64,000 nucleotides of DNA from Alcanivorax sp. (lineage in GTDB: Bacteria; Pseudomonadota; Gammaproteobacteria; Pseudomonadales; Alcanivoracaceae). Position numbers and translations under genes: made by a program. The DNA lies in the NCBI RefSeq assembly GCF_002726155.1, contig NZ_PBSH01000010.1, positions 1 to 64,000 on the forward strand, read 5' to 3'. Shown here in pieces: positions 50,143 to 59,082 of this stretch (position 1 is the first letter of the stretch; every line of letters starts with the position of its first letter). The notes under the pieces are model-generated. The model saw only the letters and a list, made by a program, of their open reading frames with translations. It had not been told where the DNA came from and made no database searches.

Positions 50143-51495
50143 TTATACAAGTGGTGGGGCAGGCAGCCGCAGATGCACGCACAGGCCAGGGGTGCCGTTG
50201 TGTGCCCACAGCTCGCCGCCCAGCCGCTCTACCGCACGCCGGGCAATGCTCAACCCCAGCCCGAAACCGCTATGGCCTGCCCGGGCTGCATCCAGACGCA
50301 CAAAGGGGGCAAAGATTCGGTCGAGCTTGTCGTCCGGCACTCCCGGCCCCTGATCCACTACCTGCAGGTGCCAGGCTCCCTCTTCCCATTGCCCAAGCAA
50401 TTGCACGGTCCCCTCCTCCGGGGAATGGCGAATGGCATTGCGGACCAGATTCTCAAACACCTGGGCCAATACATTCAGGTTGCCGTACACCAGAGCATCG
50501 TCCGGCAACGCACAAGGGAAACGGCACTTGTCCCAACCGCTTTCGAACGCCGCATTTTCAACAATCATCTCCCACAGCACCGGCAACGACAGGGACTCCA
50601 AGTCGGCAGTACCGGTATCGGTGTCCTGCCATCCCAGCGCCAGGGTGTCATCCACCAGAGTGCGCATGTGGTGCAGCTCCTGCTCCACCCGCTGACGCAA
50701 TTCGGTTTCGCTCATCTGGCTTTCCAGCGCCACGGACAAACGGCTCAAGGGGGTACGCAATTCATGGGACATGTCATTGAGCAGCTGCCGCTGGGTGTCC
50801 AGCATCCCGGACACCTGTTCCGCCATATGATTGAAACTGCGGGCCAGCTCCCCGAACTCATCCCCGCGTGTTGCCAGCGGGCCAGTCACACGTGCCTGGG
50901 TATCATCCTTGAAACCCAGCACTTGCGCCTGCAGGGCTTTCAAAGGCACACGAGCACGCCAGAACAACAGCCCACCCAGCAGTAACGCAGACAACGTGGG
51001 CATTCCCACCAGCAGCAGATTTTCGACCCATGGCCAGTAGGTGCCCGGGCGCAAACGGGGAGGCAACTGCATCAGCAAGCTGCCCTGTTCCGGCACGACG
51101 GGAAACGGCACGCCCAGGTACGGCATCTTTTTGCCGTAACGAAAACTCATGCGCCGATCCACGCCACGCTGAAAGCGCAACCCGGCCCGTTCCTGCTCGG
51201 TCAACGGAACACTACTGAGCGACTGGTCAGTGGCACTGATAACAGCGATGTCACCCGCTTCACGCGTCCTCATATCCGCCAGCCACTGATCCACTCCCGC
51301 CTGGCCGCCGGTCAGCCAGGCCTGCTCCGCCGCCGCGGCATAACCTTGCATAATGGCAATCGCCTGCTCGTTCAACAGCTGGGCATCATTGCGCAGGACA
51401 CCGGTAATGCGTGTCCCTATCACCATGGTACTCACCGCGACAATCACCAGAACCAGCGCCAGGCGCCAAAGAAGGGAATAGCGTTTCAACATCAC
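50143..51495 (-). CDS. Sensor histidine kinase, iron-block two-component system
   Basis: A 450-residue inner-membrane kinase. Transmembrane helices lie at about 10-30 and 158-178, enclosing a periplasmic sensor domain, then HAMP (ARVPLKAL ... GELARSFNHMAEQV). The H-box is NDMSHELRTPLSRL with His244, the N-box ENLVRNAIRHSPEEG, and the G-boxes DQGPGVPDD and GFGLGLSIARR. Its start overlaps the response regulator stop by 4 bp. The likely signal is a siderophore or iron-related ligand, by analogy to PfeS/PirS. Confidence 0.92.
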   Translation of the reverse strand: MMLKRYSLLWRLALVLVIVAVSTMVIGTRITGVLRNDAQLLNEQAIAIMQGYAAAAEQAWLTGGQAGVDQWLADMRTREAGDIAVISATDQSLSSVPLTEQERAGLRFQRGVDRRMSFRYGKKMPYLGVPFPVVPEQGSLLMQLPPRLRPGTYWPWVENLLLVGMPTLSALLLGGLLFWRARVPLKALQAQVLGFKDDTQARVTGPLATRGDEFGELARSFNHMAEQVSGMLDTQRQLLNDMSHELRTPLSRLSVALESQMSETELRQRVEQELHHMRTLVDDTLALGWQDTDTGTADLESLSLPVLWEMIVENAAFESGWDKCRFPCALPDDALVYGNLNVLAQVFENLVRNAIRHSPEEGTVQLLGQWEEGAWHLQVVDQGPGVPDDKLDRIFAPFVRLDAARAGHSGFGLGLSIARRAVERLGGELWAHNGTPGLCVHLRLPAPPLV

Positions 51496-52208
51496 AGAGC
51501 GTCGGTGATCAGGGTATAGCCCTGCCCCCAGACTGTGCGCACCGCGGATTCCGGAGCGCCAACGTCACGCAATTTGCGGCGTACATGGCTGATGTGCAGA
51601 TCCAGGCTACGGTCATGGCGACCACAGCCCCGGTGCAACACCGCCTGGTAGAGGAAAGGTTTGCTAAGCACCGCATCACGGTGCTCCAGCAACACCTGAA
51701 GCAACCGGAATTCGGTGTTGGTGAGGCCCAGGTCCGTGTGCCGGTAAAACGCCACCATGTCATGCTCGCGCAGCACCAGCTTGCCCACCGATTCCAGCCC
51801 TTCCTCTTCCGGACGGATACGCTCCAGCGCCACCCGCCGCAACACCGCATCCGCTCGCACCGCCAATTCCGCCATGCTGAACGGCTTCGGAAGATAATCA
51901 TCCGCCCCATTGATCAGGCCCTGAATACGGGCCTGCTCATCCCCCAGCGCAGACACCACGATTACTGGCACCGGGCTTTGCTGGCGCAGGGCATTGAGCA
52001 GCTCCAGGCCATTAAGCCCGGGCAACAGGATATCCAGTAGCACCAAATCGTAGTCACCGGAGGCCGCCGCCTCCAGCCCCGCCGGGCCCTCGGCGCACAG
52101 GGATACCAGATAGTGACGTTCAGAAAAGTAGTCACGTAGATGGCCGCTGAGTACCGCATCATCTTCGATGACCAGCAGGCGGGCAGGAATTTGGGCAATG
52201 GCATTCAT
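51492..52208 (-). CDS. OmpR-family response regulator, iron-block two-component system
   Basis: A 238-residue regulator with a receiver domain (acidic pair EDD near 15-17, phospho-acceptor Asp59 in LVLLDILLP, Lys in YLPKPF) and a winged-helix C-domain (LTNTEFRLLQVLLEHRDAV ... RSLDLHISHVRRKL). It is transcribed first, ahead of the kinase and the TonB receptor, and probably activates the receptor gene. The Fur box at 52214 lies directly upstream. Confidence 0.93.
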   Translation of the reverse strand: MNAIAQIPARLLVIEDDAVLSGHLRDYFSERHYLVSLCAEGPAGLEAAASGDYDLVLLDILLPGLNGLELLNALRQQSPVPVIVVSALGDEQARIQGLINGADDYLPKPFSMAELAVRADAVLRRVALERIRPEEEGLESVGKLVLREHDMVAFYRHTDLGLTNTEFRLLQVLLEHRDAVLSKPFLYQAVLHRGCGRHDRSLDLHISHVRRKLRDVGAPESAVRTVWGQGYTLITDAL

Positions 52209-52213
52209 TCACG

Positions 52214-52232
52214 AATGATAAGAATTATCATT
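52214..52232. promoter_or_regulatory. Fur box between divergent iron operons
   Basis: AATGATAAGAATTATCATT, arms AATGATAA / TTATCATT, an almost canonical 19-bp Fur site. It sits 5 bp upstream of the response regulator start and about 135 bp before the PepSY gene. A weaker site (ATAACCATTCTCATTAAC) is near 52315-52332. Confidence 0.82.
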
Positions 52233-52368
52233 AATGCAGGCCAGCTTTTTATTGAATAGAATTCATTCAAACCCGCCTGTCATTACATTCTTTACGAAGA
52301 TTACTGTATTTAAACATAACCATTCTCATTAACATCTCCCCCTCTGCTGCGAACGATCGAACGCCACC

Positions 52369-52974
52369 GTGAATAAAAAACGCAAAGCCTTCTGGCTGAA
52401 ACAACTCCATCAATGGCACTGGGTAACCTCTGCGATCTGCCTGATCAGCCTGGTGTTGTTCAGCCTGACCGGGATTACCCTCAACCACGCCAGCCAGATC
52501 AGCGCCGATCCGGTCATCCGCGAGCATCAGGGTGAGCTACCCGCCGAATTGCTATCCAAACTCGCAGAGCAAAAGAACGGCCAGCTGCCCGCCGCCGTCC
52601 AACAATGGCTGGCGCAGAAAATGGATTTGCAGAACACCAGCGGAGAACCGGAATGGGCCAGCGACGAAATCTACCTGCCCATGCCACGCCCCGGCGGCGA
52701 TGCCTGGCTCGCCATTGATATGAATAACGGCACGGTACTCGCGGAAACCACCGACCGGGGCTGGATCGCGTTCTTTAATGACCTGCACAAAGGTCGCCAC
52801 ACCGGCACGGTGTGGATCTGGTTTATCGATATTTTTGCCGTGGCCAGCCTGCTTTTCGCGTTCACCGGCCTGGGGCTGATGATGCTTCACGCCAAACGGC
52901 GTCCGGCTACCTGGCCGGTCACCCTGGCCGGGCTGGTGCTGCCCTGGCTGTTAATCGTGTTTTTCATGCATTAA
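52369..52974 (+). CDS. PepSY-associated membrane protein
   Basis: 201 residues from GTG 52369 (MNKKRKAFWLKQLHQWHWVT). An N-terminal helix (SAICLISLVLFSLTGITLNHA) and two C-terminal helices (IFAVASLLFAFTGLGLMML; PVTLAGLVLPWLLIVFFM) flank a periplasmic PepSY-like domain. The conserved HxWHW and N/H residues in TM1 are seen in PiuB/PepSY-TM proteins linked to siderophore-iron reduction. It is the first gene of a three-gene Fur-type operon. Confidence 0.85.
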   Translation: MNKKRKAFWLKQLHQWHWVTSAICLISLVLFSLTGITLNHASQISADPVIREHQGELPAELLSKLAEQKNGQLPAAVQQWLAQKMDLQNTSGEPEWASDEIYLPMPRPGGDAWLAIDMNNGTVLAETTDRGWIAFFNDLHKGRHTGTVWIWFIDIFAVASLLFAFTGLGLMMLHAKRRPATWPVTLAGLVLPWLLIVFFMH

Positions 52975-53007
52975 GCACCGCCATTTAAGACAAGAAAGGA
53001 CATTCCC

Positions 53008-53499
53008 ATGCGCTTGCATCACCTTGCTCTGCTCCCCCTGCTAACCAGCCAGGCCCTCGCCGATACCTTTTCGGTGGACGTGGAAGTGCCGCGCAAGCGC
53101 GTGGCCGAATACCACGCCCCCTATGTGGCCTTCTGGGTGGAAAACGCCGATCGCAGCACCCTGGAGCCTCTCGGCCTGTGGTACGACGACCAGGAAAAAT
53201 GGCTAAAGGATATCCGCCAGTGGTGGCGTCGCACCGGTCGCAGCCAGTCCGCTCCCTATGACGGCCTCACTGGCGCCACCCGTTCACCCGGCACGCACAC
53301 AGTGGATTTCAGCACATTGGACGCCCTGCAATCGCTACCCGCTGGTGAATACACCCTGGTAGTGGAAGCCGCCCGGGAAGTGGGGGGCCGCGAAGTAGTG
53401 AAACTGCCCTTCCGATGGCCAGCCGAAAAAACACCGCAGCAACAACAGGTTAAAGGCACCGACGAACTGGGCACCGTGACCCTGACCGTCTCTCAATAA
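53008..53499 (+). CDS. DUF2271 periplasmic protein
   Basis: A 163-residue secreted protein with a short signal peptide (LALLPLLTSQALA). DUF2271 features include APYVAFWVENADRSTLEPLGLWYDD and LQSLPAGEYTLVVEAARE. Members occur beside PepSY and DUF4198 genes in iron-regulated operons, as here. The biochemical role is unknown. Confidence 0.85.
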   Translation: MRLHHLALLPLLTSQALADTFSVDVEVPRKRVAEYHAPYVAFWVENADRSTLEPLGLWYDDQEKWLKDIRQWWRRTGRSQSAPYDGLTGATRSPGTHTVDFSTLDALQSLPAGEYTLVVEAAREVGGREVVKLPFRWPAEKTPQQQQVKGTDELGTVTLTVSQ

Positions 53500-53524
53500 C
53501 ACCGACCACTCAAGGAGCATCATC

Positions 53525-54337
53525 ATGATCCGAGTCCGTTTCCATCAAGCTGCACTGGCCGCCCTGGTACTGGCTAGCGCCCTGCCCGCCCAGGCCCACA
53601 AGCTGTGGCTACTGCCCAGCCATACCACCGTGTCCGAGCCCCAGTGGATTACCGTGGATGCCAGCATCTCTAATGAAATCTTTGGTTTCGAGCGGGCCTA
53701 CCCCATCGATGGCCTGCAAGTCACCGGCCCCGACGGCAAACCTGCCACCGTGGACAATGCCACCAAAATGCACACCCGCAGCGTGTTTGACGTACAGCTG
53801 GAACAGGAAGGCAGCTACCGGATCAGCGTGGCCCAGCCCGGCTATTTCGTGTCCTATAAAGTGGATGGCGAACGTCAGCGCAGCCGAGGGAAAGACGCGG
53901 ACAAGCTGCTGGCAGAACTGCCCAAAGACGCCACTGACATCAAACTGCTGGAAGTGCTCAACCGTCTGGAAACCTATGCCACCCTGGGGGCGCCCAACAA
54001 AACCGGCCTGAAACCCACCGGCAAAGGCCTGGAGCTGGAACTGCTGACCCACCCCAATGACCTCTACGCTGGCGAAACCGCCCAGTGGAAACTGCTACTG
54101 GACGGCAAACCGGCTGCCGGCATCAAGGTGGAACTAGTTCCCGGCGGCACCCGCTACCGTGACAGCCAGCAAGACTGGTCCGTCACCAGCGATGACAAGG
54201 GCATCGTCAATATCCAGTGGCCCGCCGCTGGCCGTTACTTCCTGGAAGCGGGCACCGGCGACAAGAATGTCAGCAACCCCAAAGCCGCTGAGCGTTACCT
54301 GCAGTATCTGGGCACCGTTGAAGTATTGCCCATGTAA
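53525..54337 (+). CDS. DUF4198 periplasmic protein
   Basis: A 270-residue secreted protein with a signal peptide (ALAALVLASALPAQA), the diagnostic mature start HKLWLLPSHT and a later beta-rich domain (LTHPNDLYAGETAQWKLLLDGKPAAGIKVEL). DUF4198 proteins are thought to be metal-transport accessories. It is the third gene of the iron operon; a hairpin follows. Confidence 0.87.
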   Translation: MIRVRFHQAALAALVLASALPAQAHKLWLLPSHTTVSEPQWITVDASISNEIFGFERAYPIDGLQVTGPDGKPATVDNATKMHTRSVFDVQLEQEGSYRISVAQPGYFVSYKVDGERQRSRGKDADKLLAELPKDATDIKLLEVLNRLETYATLGAPNKTGLKPTGKGLELELLTHPNDLYAGETAQWKLLLDGKPAAGIKVELVPGGTRYRDSQQDWSVTSDDKGIVNIQWPAAGRYFLEAGTGDKNVSNPKAAERYLQYLGTVEVLPM

Positions 54338-54345
54338 GCGAGCCT

Positions 54346-54369
54346 GGCCTCGCCCAACCGGGCGAGGCC
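54346..54369 (+). terminator. Hairpin after the iron operon
   Basis: Perfect 10-bp stem GGCCTCGCCC-AACC-GGGCGAGGCC, directly after the DUF4198 stop, without a T run. Confidence 0.6.
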
Positions 54370-54571
54370 ACTCTTCAGGCCGCCAGTTCCGTACATCTTC
54401 CCCCTTTATCCTGCACATTTTCCGTGCTTGCGCCTTCTTGGCCACCCGGCCTCTCCACTTTCATCCCACCCTGCTGATTGGCGAAAAAACGTGCAATTTG
54501 CGCATTACCTGCGTATACTCCGCGCCCTCGCCGACCCCGCTCGGCCCCTCCCCCTAATCCATAGGTACTAC

Positions 54572-56227
54572 ATGTCAGATTCCCGTTCCGGGTTCGCCTC
54601 TTTAGGCCTGCCCGAGGTTCTGCTCACTGCGATCGCCCGTCAGGGCTTCGAGCAGCCTTCGCCGATTCAGGCGCAAGCCATCCCGCTGTTGCTGGATGGA
54701 CACGATCTTCTGGGCCAGGCACAAACCGGCACAGGTAAAACGGCTGCGTTTGCATTGCCCCTTCTGGCCCGCCTGGATCCGACTCTGCGTGAACCGCAGA
54801 TGCTGATTCTGGCCCCAACCCGCGAGCTGGCTATCCAGGTCGCCACTGCATGTGAAGAATTTGCCAAAGACATCAAAGGGTTGCAGGTTCTGCCCATTTA
54901 CGGCGGCGGAGAATACCGCACCCAGCTGAAAGGCCTGCGCGGTGGCGCCCAGGTGATTGTCGGCACCCCCGGTCGCGTCATGGATCACATGGAACGCGGC
55001 TCCATGAAACTGAATAATCTGAAAGCCCTGGTGCTGGATGAAGCCGATGAAATGCTCCGCATGGGCTTCATCGACGATGTGAAATGGGTACTCGAACGTA
55101 CCCCCGATGACTGTCAGCTGGCGCTGTTCTCCGCCACCATGCCGCCGGTTATTCGCAAGGTTGCCGACCAACACCTCAAGCAACCCAAACTGGTTCGCAT
55201 CGACAATGGCGGCGCCACCACCGGCACCACCATCCGCCAGCGCTACTGGCCGGTAGCCGGGCTGAACAAACTGGACGCCGTGTGCCGCATTCTGGAAGCC
55301 GAAGAGCACGATGCGGTGCTGGTGTTCGTGCGTACCAAACAGGCGACCCTGGAGCTCACCGAGCAACTGAACCGTCGCGGTTTGCGCGCCGAAGCTCTGA
55401 ACGGCGACATCCCCCAGCAACAACGGGAAAAAACCGTACAGCGTCTGAAAGACAAGCGTTTCGACCTGCTCATCGCCACCGACGTGGTTGCGCGTGGTCT
55501 GGACGTACCGCGCATCACCCACGTGGTGAACTACGACATGCCCGGCGATCCGGAAGCCTACGTGCACCGTATTGGTCGTACCGGCCGTGCCGGCCGCCAG
55601 GGTGACGCCATCCTGTTCGTGGCTCGCCGTGAGCAACACGTGCTGCGTCAGATCGAGCGCATTACCCGCCAGAGCATCGAAAAGATGGCGCTGCCATCTG
55701 TGGATGACCTGAATGCCAAGCGCATTGCCCGCTTCCAGGAGCAGCTGGCCGGGTTCACCTCTGGAGCCAATGTTGATGAAGCTCGCGCGCTGGTTAACCA
55801 GCTGCGTGACGCCATGGACATCAGCGACAACGACATGGCCGCCGCTCTGGCCACCATGATGTTCAAGCGTGAGCCGCTGATCCTGAAAGAACCGAAAATG
55901 GTGAAAGAGCCGCGCCGTCGCGAATCCGCCCATGTGGGCGGCCGTCGAGAAGACCGCAACCCGCGTAACCGGGGCGACAAAGGCCGCAGTGACAAGGCCA
56001 TGCGTCGCTACCGGATCAAGGTCGGCCACGAGCACGGCGTGAAACCGGGCAACATCGTTGGTGCCATCGCCAACGAAGCCAAACTGCCCAGCCGCCTGAT
56101 CGGTCCGATCAAGATCCACCAGGACCACAGCACCGTAGAACTGCCGGAAGACCTGTCGCCCAAACAGCTGCATGTGATCCGCACCGCGCGGGTCTGCCAG
56201 CAGGCTCTGGATCTGGAAATGGTGTAA
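54572..56227 (+). CDS. deaD: DEAD-box RNA helicase with DbpA-like RNA-binding domain (DeaD/CsdA)
   Basis: 551 residues from ATG 54572; the open frame extends to 54428 but through promoter-like sequence (TATACT at 54514). Helicase motifs are Q (FEQPSPIQAQAIP), I (AQTGTGKT), II (LDEADEM), III (FSATM) and VI (HRIGRTGRAG). The C-terminal domain MRRYRIKVGHEHGVKPGNIV is the DbpA/CsdA RNA-binding fold. It remodels ribosome-assembly and structured mRNAs, especially in the cold. Confidence 0.94.
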   Translation: MSDSRSGFASLGLPEVLLTAIARQGFEQPSPIQAQAIPLLLDGHDLLGQAQTGTGKTAAFALPLLARLDPTLREPQMLILAPTRELAIQVATACEEFAKDIKGLQVLPIYGGGEYRTQLKGLRGGAQVIVGTPGRVMDHMERGSMKLNNLKALVLDEADEMLRMGFIDDVKWVLERTPDDCQLALFSATMPPVIRKVADQHLKQPKLVRIDNGGATTGTTIRQRYWPVAGLNKLDAVCRILEAEEHDAVLVFVRTKQATLELTEQLNRRGLRAEALNGDIPQQQREKTVQRLKDKRFDLLIATDVVARGLDVPRITHVVNYDMPGDPEAYVHRIGRTGRAGRQGDAILFVARREQHVLRQIERITRQSIEKMALPSVDDLNAKRIARFQEQLAGFTSGANVDEARALVNQLRDAMDISDNDMAAALATMMFKREPLILKEPKMVKEPRRRESAHVGGRREDRNPRNRGDKGRSDKAMRRYRIKVGHEHGVKPGNIVGAIANEAKLPSRLIGPIKIHQDHSTVELPEDLSPKQLHVIRTARVCQQALDLEMV

Positions 56228-56311
56228 GAAGAGACGCAGCACGCTTCATGCTGCAACACGGATGTCGTTAATTCGTGATTGAGAGGCCCAGCTCCGCGCC
56301 GGGTTCTCTAC

Positions 56312-56346
56312 AAAAAAACCGCGCCCGAAAGGGTGCGGTTTTTTTG
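56312..56346. terminator. Bidirectional terminator
   Basis: AAAAAACCGCGCCC-GAAA-GGGTGCGGTTTTTT with a GAAA tetraloop and both A and T runs. It ends deaD and the convergent dodecin gene. Confidence 0.93.
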
Positions 56347-56379
56347 TGGCTTCTAGCTTCTAGCGTCCGGCGTCCAATT

Positions 56380-56595
56380 TCACGAGCCGGAAATTCTGAA
56401 ACCTACCTTCAACGTCACCTGATAATGCCCCACCTTGCCATTCTCGATATGGCCGCGGGTTTCTGTCACCTCAAACCAGTCCATCAGCTCCAGGCTTTCA
56501 CTGGCGGTAACCAGCGCATTCTCAATGGCGTCTTCAATGGTGGTGCGAGAAGACCCGACTAACTCAACCTTCTTGTAGACATGATGGTCAGACAT
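56380..56595 (-). CDS. Dodecin family flavin-binding protein
   Basis: 71 residues from ATG 56595, with AAGGAG upstream. The dodecin fold is clear: [40 protein letters not shown] and TLKVGFRI. Dodecins assemble into dodecamers that store or buffer flavins. It stands alone and is divergent from hsp20. Confidence 0.93.
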   Translation of the reverse strand: MSDHHVYKKVELVGSSRTTIEDAIENALVTASESLELMDWFEVTETRGHIENGKVGHYQVTLKVGFRISGS

Positions 56596-56849
56596 GACTG
56601 CTCTCCTTTTCGGTACATGTTCCATGGTGTTTGAGCACGAGACTCGCTCGTTGGCGAATCGTCTGCACTCATCCATCTCTTTCTATCTGTGACACCGAAC
56701 CTGGCCGATTACAAGGGAGCACTTTTGCCCAATCGATCAAAAAGTCCACAATTACGCATTGAAAGCTGTCAGCATTTCCCTCACAACAGAAAGTGAAGCA
56801 CTTGGTCATTGTCCAACCGTTTATTCCAACCCCTTCAGGAGGACACGCG

Positions 56850-57365
56850 ATGGATATGCATAAAATGACACCCTGGAACTGGCTTCGTCAGGAAGGCAAC
56901 CGCGAGCGGCCGCTGCCACAACGGCACCCCGGCCACCCTCTGCTACGCTGGGAACGCGAATTCGACAACTGGTTCGAACAGATGCTCGGCGACATGGCCT
57001 GGACTACCCCGGCGCCACATGCCCAACCGAACGCGCCCTTGCGCCCCAATCTGGATATTCTGGAGCGCGACGACCACTACCTGATTACCGCGGAATTACC
57101 CGGCGTGGAGAAATCCGACCTGGATGTCACGCTGGACAACAACATGTTGCTGATCAGCGGCAGCAAAACCCCCATCCAGGAAAATGACCGCGACGGCTAC
57201 CATTATAGTGAGCGCCGTTTCGGGCCCTTCCAGCGCATGCTGACATTGCCGGCCGATGCGGATGCCGAGCAGATGAATGCCGTTTTTCACAACGGAGTAC
57301 TGTCACTCAGCATCCCTCGCCACGAGCACCATCATCAAGGCAGCCGGCGGATCGAGATTCATTGA
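56850..57365 (+). CDS. Small heat-shock protein, Hsp20/alpha-crystallin family
   Basis: 171 residues from ATG 56850, preceded by AGGAGG. The alpha-crystallin domain spans about 70-160 (PNLDILERDDHYLITAELPGVEKSDLDV; FHNGVLSLSIPR), with a His-rich C-terminal tail (HEHHHQGSRRIEIH) ending in an IxI motif. It is an ATP-independent holdase for unfolding proteins. Confidence 0.93.
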   Translation: MDMHKMTPWNWLRQEGNRERPLPQRHPGHPLLRWEREFDNWFEQMLGDMAWTTPAPHAQPNAPLRPNLDILERDDHYLITAELPGVEKSDLDVTLDNNMLLISGSKTPIQENDRDGYHYSERRFGPFQRMLTLPADADAEQMNAVFHNGVLSLSIPRHEHHHQGSRRIEIH

Positions 57366-57430
57366 TTGAGGAGACGCAACAGGCTGCACGTTTCAGGCAA
57401 CAACGCGAAGAACCGTGTTTCTCTATGGAC

Positions 57431-57470
57431 GTCACGCCCCGCGCTCCATACCTGTTCGCGGGGCCGTGAC
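57431..57470. repeat. Strong GC-rich hairpin downstream of hsp20
   Basis: GTCACGCCCCGCG (57431-57443) pairs with CGCGGGGC-c-GTGAC (57457-57470), 13 bp with one bulge and a 13-nt loop. No T run follows. It may be a REP-like or mRNA-stabilising element. Confidence 0.6.
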
Positions 57471-57624
57471 CGGAGTGATCGTCGACAATGTTGAAGGTCG
57501 CCCGGCACGCACCGGAAACATACTCAGCCCATGGATTCAGCCTCATTGCCGGGGCTTCACGGCATAATCACCGAACAACACGGGTAATCGGAATCTGTAC
57601 CAGCAGTCCACGGAGGTTCCTGAG

Positions 57625-58095
57625 ATGCGTCTCTGCTTATTCGCACCCAGAAGCAGGTGCAGCAAAACCACACACACGCGGCAACGTCATTACCTTGTGG
57701 CCGGCGCTGTCTACGCCATGGCGCTGGGCGCCACAGCGCCCCTTCTTGCTGAGAACAGCGCCGTTCTGCGTTTTGATACGCCATTGTCGATTACCGACAA
57801 TGCCGACTTTGATCGGGATAACCCGCTAGAACCGGACAGCAGCAGCTTTATCCTGCTGGACGCCAACAGCCTGAGCAGTGACAGCGGAGAACGATGGGCA
57901 CTGGTGTCCTTGCGAAACGATGCCGGCGGCCAACGTATTCTGCGTGACGACTATCTGGTAGCGGAATTCGCCAACGGCGACCGCCGCCACGCCAGCAATC
58001 TGGAAGGCTCTTTCGCCGCCGCAGAGCAACAGCGCAAGATGGTTTTCTTCGGGTACCACCGTTTTCCCATCCTGCGCGTTTTTACACAGCAGTAA
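57625..58095 (+). CDS. Secreted protein of unknown function
   Basis: 156 residues with an N-terminal basic segment and hydrophobic stretch (YLVAGAVYAMALGATAPLLA) likely acting as a signal peptide. The mature part is acidic (FDTPLSITDNADFDRDNPLEPDSSSF), then more balanced. No family recognised. ATG 57625 has GGAGG 8 nt upstream. Confidence 0.65.
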   Translation: MRLCLFAPRSRCSKTTHTRQRHYLVAGAVYAMALGATAPLLAENSAVLRFDTPLSITDNADFDRDNPLEPDSSSFILLDANSLSSDSGERWALVSLRNDAGGQRILRDDYLVAEFANGDRRHASNLEGSFAAAEQQRKMVFFGYHRFPILRVFTQQ

Positions 58096-58163
58096 GTGGG
58101 TTTACGGCACTGCGCTTGCCATAGGCTTGCAGGGAAAAATGCCCTTATAACAAAGAGCAGGAC

Positions 58164-58290
58164 GCCAAAAGCCTGATACCCGACAACCCCAAACCAGCCA
58201 CCACACCTGAGCTGCCTTACCAACACATTTTCAGGACGTGGCCGCCATTTTTATACTTGGATTTCAAACGTCAACCGTCAGGCTTTTGGC
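58164..58290. repeat. 13-bp inverted repeat / dispersed repeat pair
   Basis: GCCAAAAGCCTGA (58164-58176) and its reverse complement TCAGGCTTTTGGC (58278-58290) bracket a gene-free stretch. The right copy extends to match the repeat at 1450-1471 near fadA. Confidence 0.6.
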
Positions 58291-58304
58291 ATCAGGCATC
58301 CAGA

Positions 58305-59021
58305 CTATTTTTCCGGAATCAGCAAACTCTCCAGCGGCTGGCGGTCTGGGCGGAACTGGTTGATGGTTTCCTGTGCTTCATAGCCCAGCGACAACCCGCA
58401 CAACAGCTTGTATTGCCCGGGTAACTGAAAGTGTTTCTCCAGCGGCGAACGCCACAGCGCCAGCGCGCCCTGGGCACAGGAACCCAGCCCTTCATCCGTT
58501 GCAGCCAACATCAGGCTCTGCAAAAAAATCCCCGCATCCAGTGCGCTGTAAATACCCAGCCCTTCGTGCACGAAGATAAACAGCGCCACCGGCGCGTCAA
58601 AGAAACGGAAATTCGCCGCCATCTGCTCGTGGCGGGCTTGTTTGTCTTCCCGCCCGATGCCCAGCAACTGGTACAAACCGTGACCGGTGGCGACACGTCG
58701 CGGCTGCAGGTCCTCCGGGTATTTCACCACCGGACGATAATCGCCATCCGGCATCCCTTTTTTCGTCACCAGCGCCTTGAGTTTTTTCACCATGGGCGCC
58801 CGCTGAAGCGCCATCAGTTGATCAAACCGTTCCGGCAATTCACGGCGCAGACTTTCCAGTACCTCACCGCGGGCCACCGCGATCTGGTAGGGCTGCGTGT
58901 TGGACCAACTGGGCGCTCCGCTGGCACGCTCCAGCAATTGATTCAACAGTGCATCGCTCACTGGCTGATCGGTAAACGCCCGCACACTGTGGCGCTGGGC
59001 CATCACATCCTGAAATTCCAT
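58305..59021 (-). CDS. Nitroreductase family protein
   Basis: A 238-residue FMN enzyme. The N-terminal FMN phosphate contacts are MAQRHSVRAFTD, then ASGAPSWSNTQPYQIAVA, and the C-terminal core LGSCAQGALALWRSPLEKHF has the typical GLGSC motif. It reduces nitroaromatics or quinones with NAD(P)H; the physiological substrate is unknown. It is divergent from the DUF1643 gene. Confidence 0.9.
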   Translation of the reverse strand: MEFQDVMAQRHSVRAFTDQPVSDALLNQLLERASGAPSWSNTQPYQIAVARGEVLESLRRELPERFDQLMALQRAPMVKKLKALVTKKGMPDGDYRPVVKYPEDLQPRRVATGHGLYQLLGIGREDKQARHEQMAANFRFFDAPVALFIFVHEGLGIYSALDAGIFLQSLMLAATDEGLGSCAQGALALWRSPLEKHFQLPGQYKLLCGLSLGYEAQETINQFRPDRQPLESLLIPEK

Positions 59022-59082
59022 ACCCTCAACCTGTTGTGGTCTGCTTAGCGTTTACTGTGCCAGAGACTTACAATGCGCAGCC

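Noticed and set aside
54602..56242. 546-codon open frame antisense to deaD
   Set aside because: It mirrors the helicase gene with regular GC-rich codons; the plus strand has all helicase motifs. It is a shadow frame.
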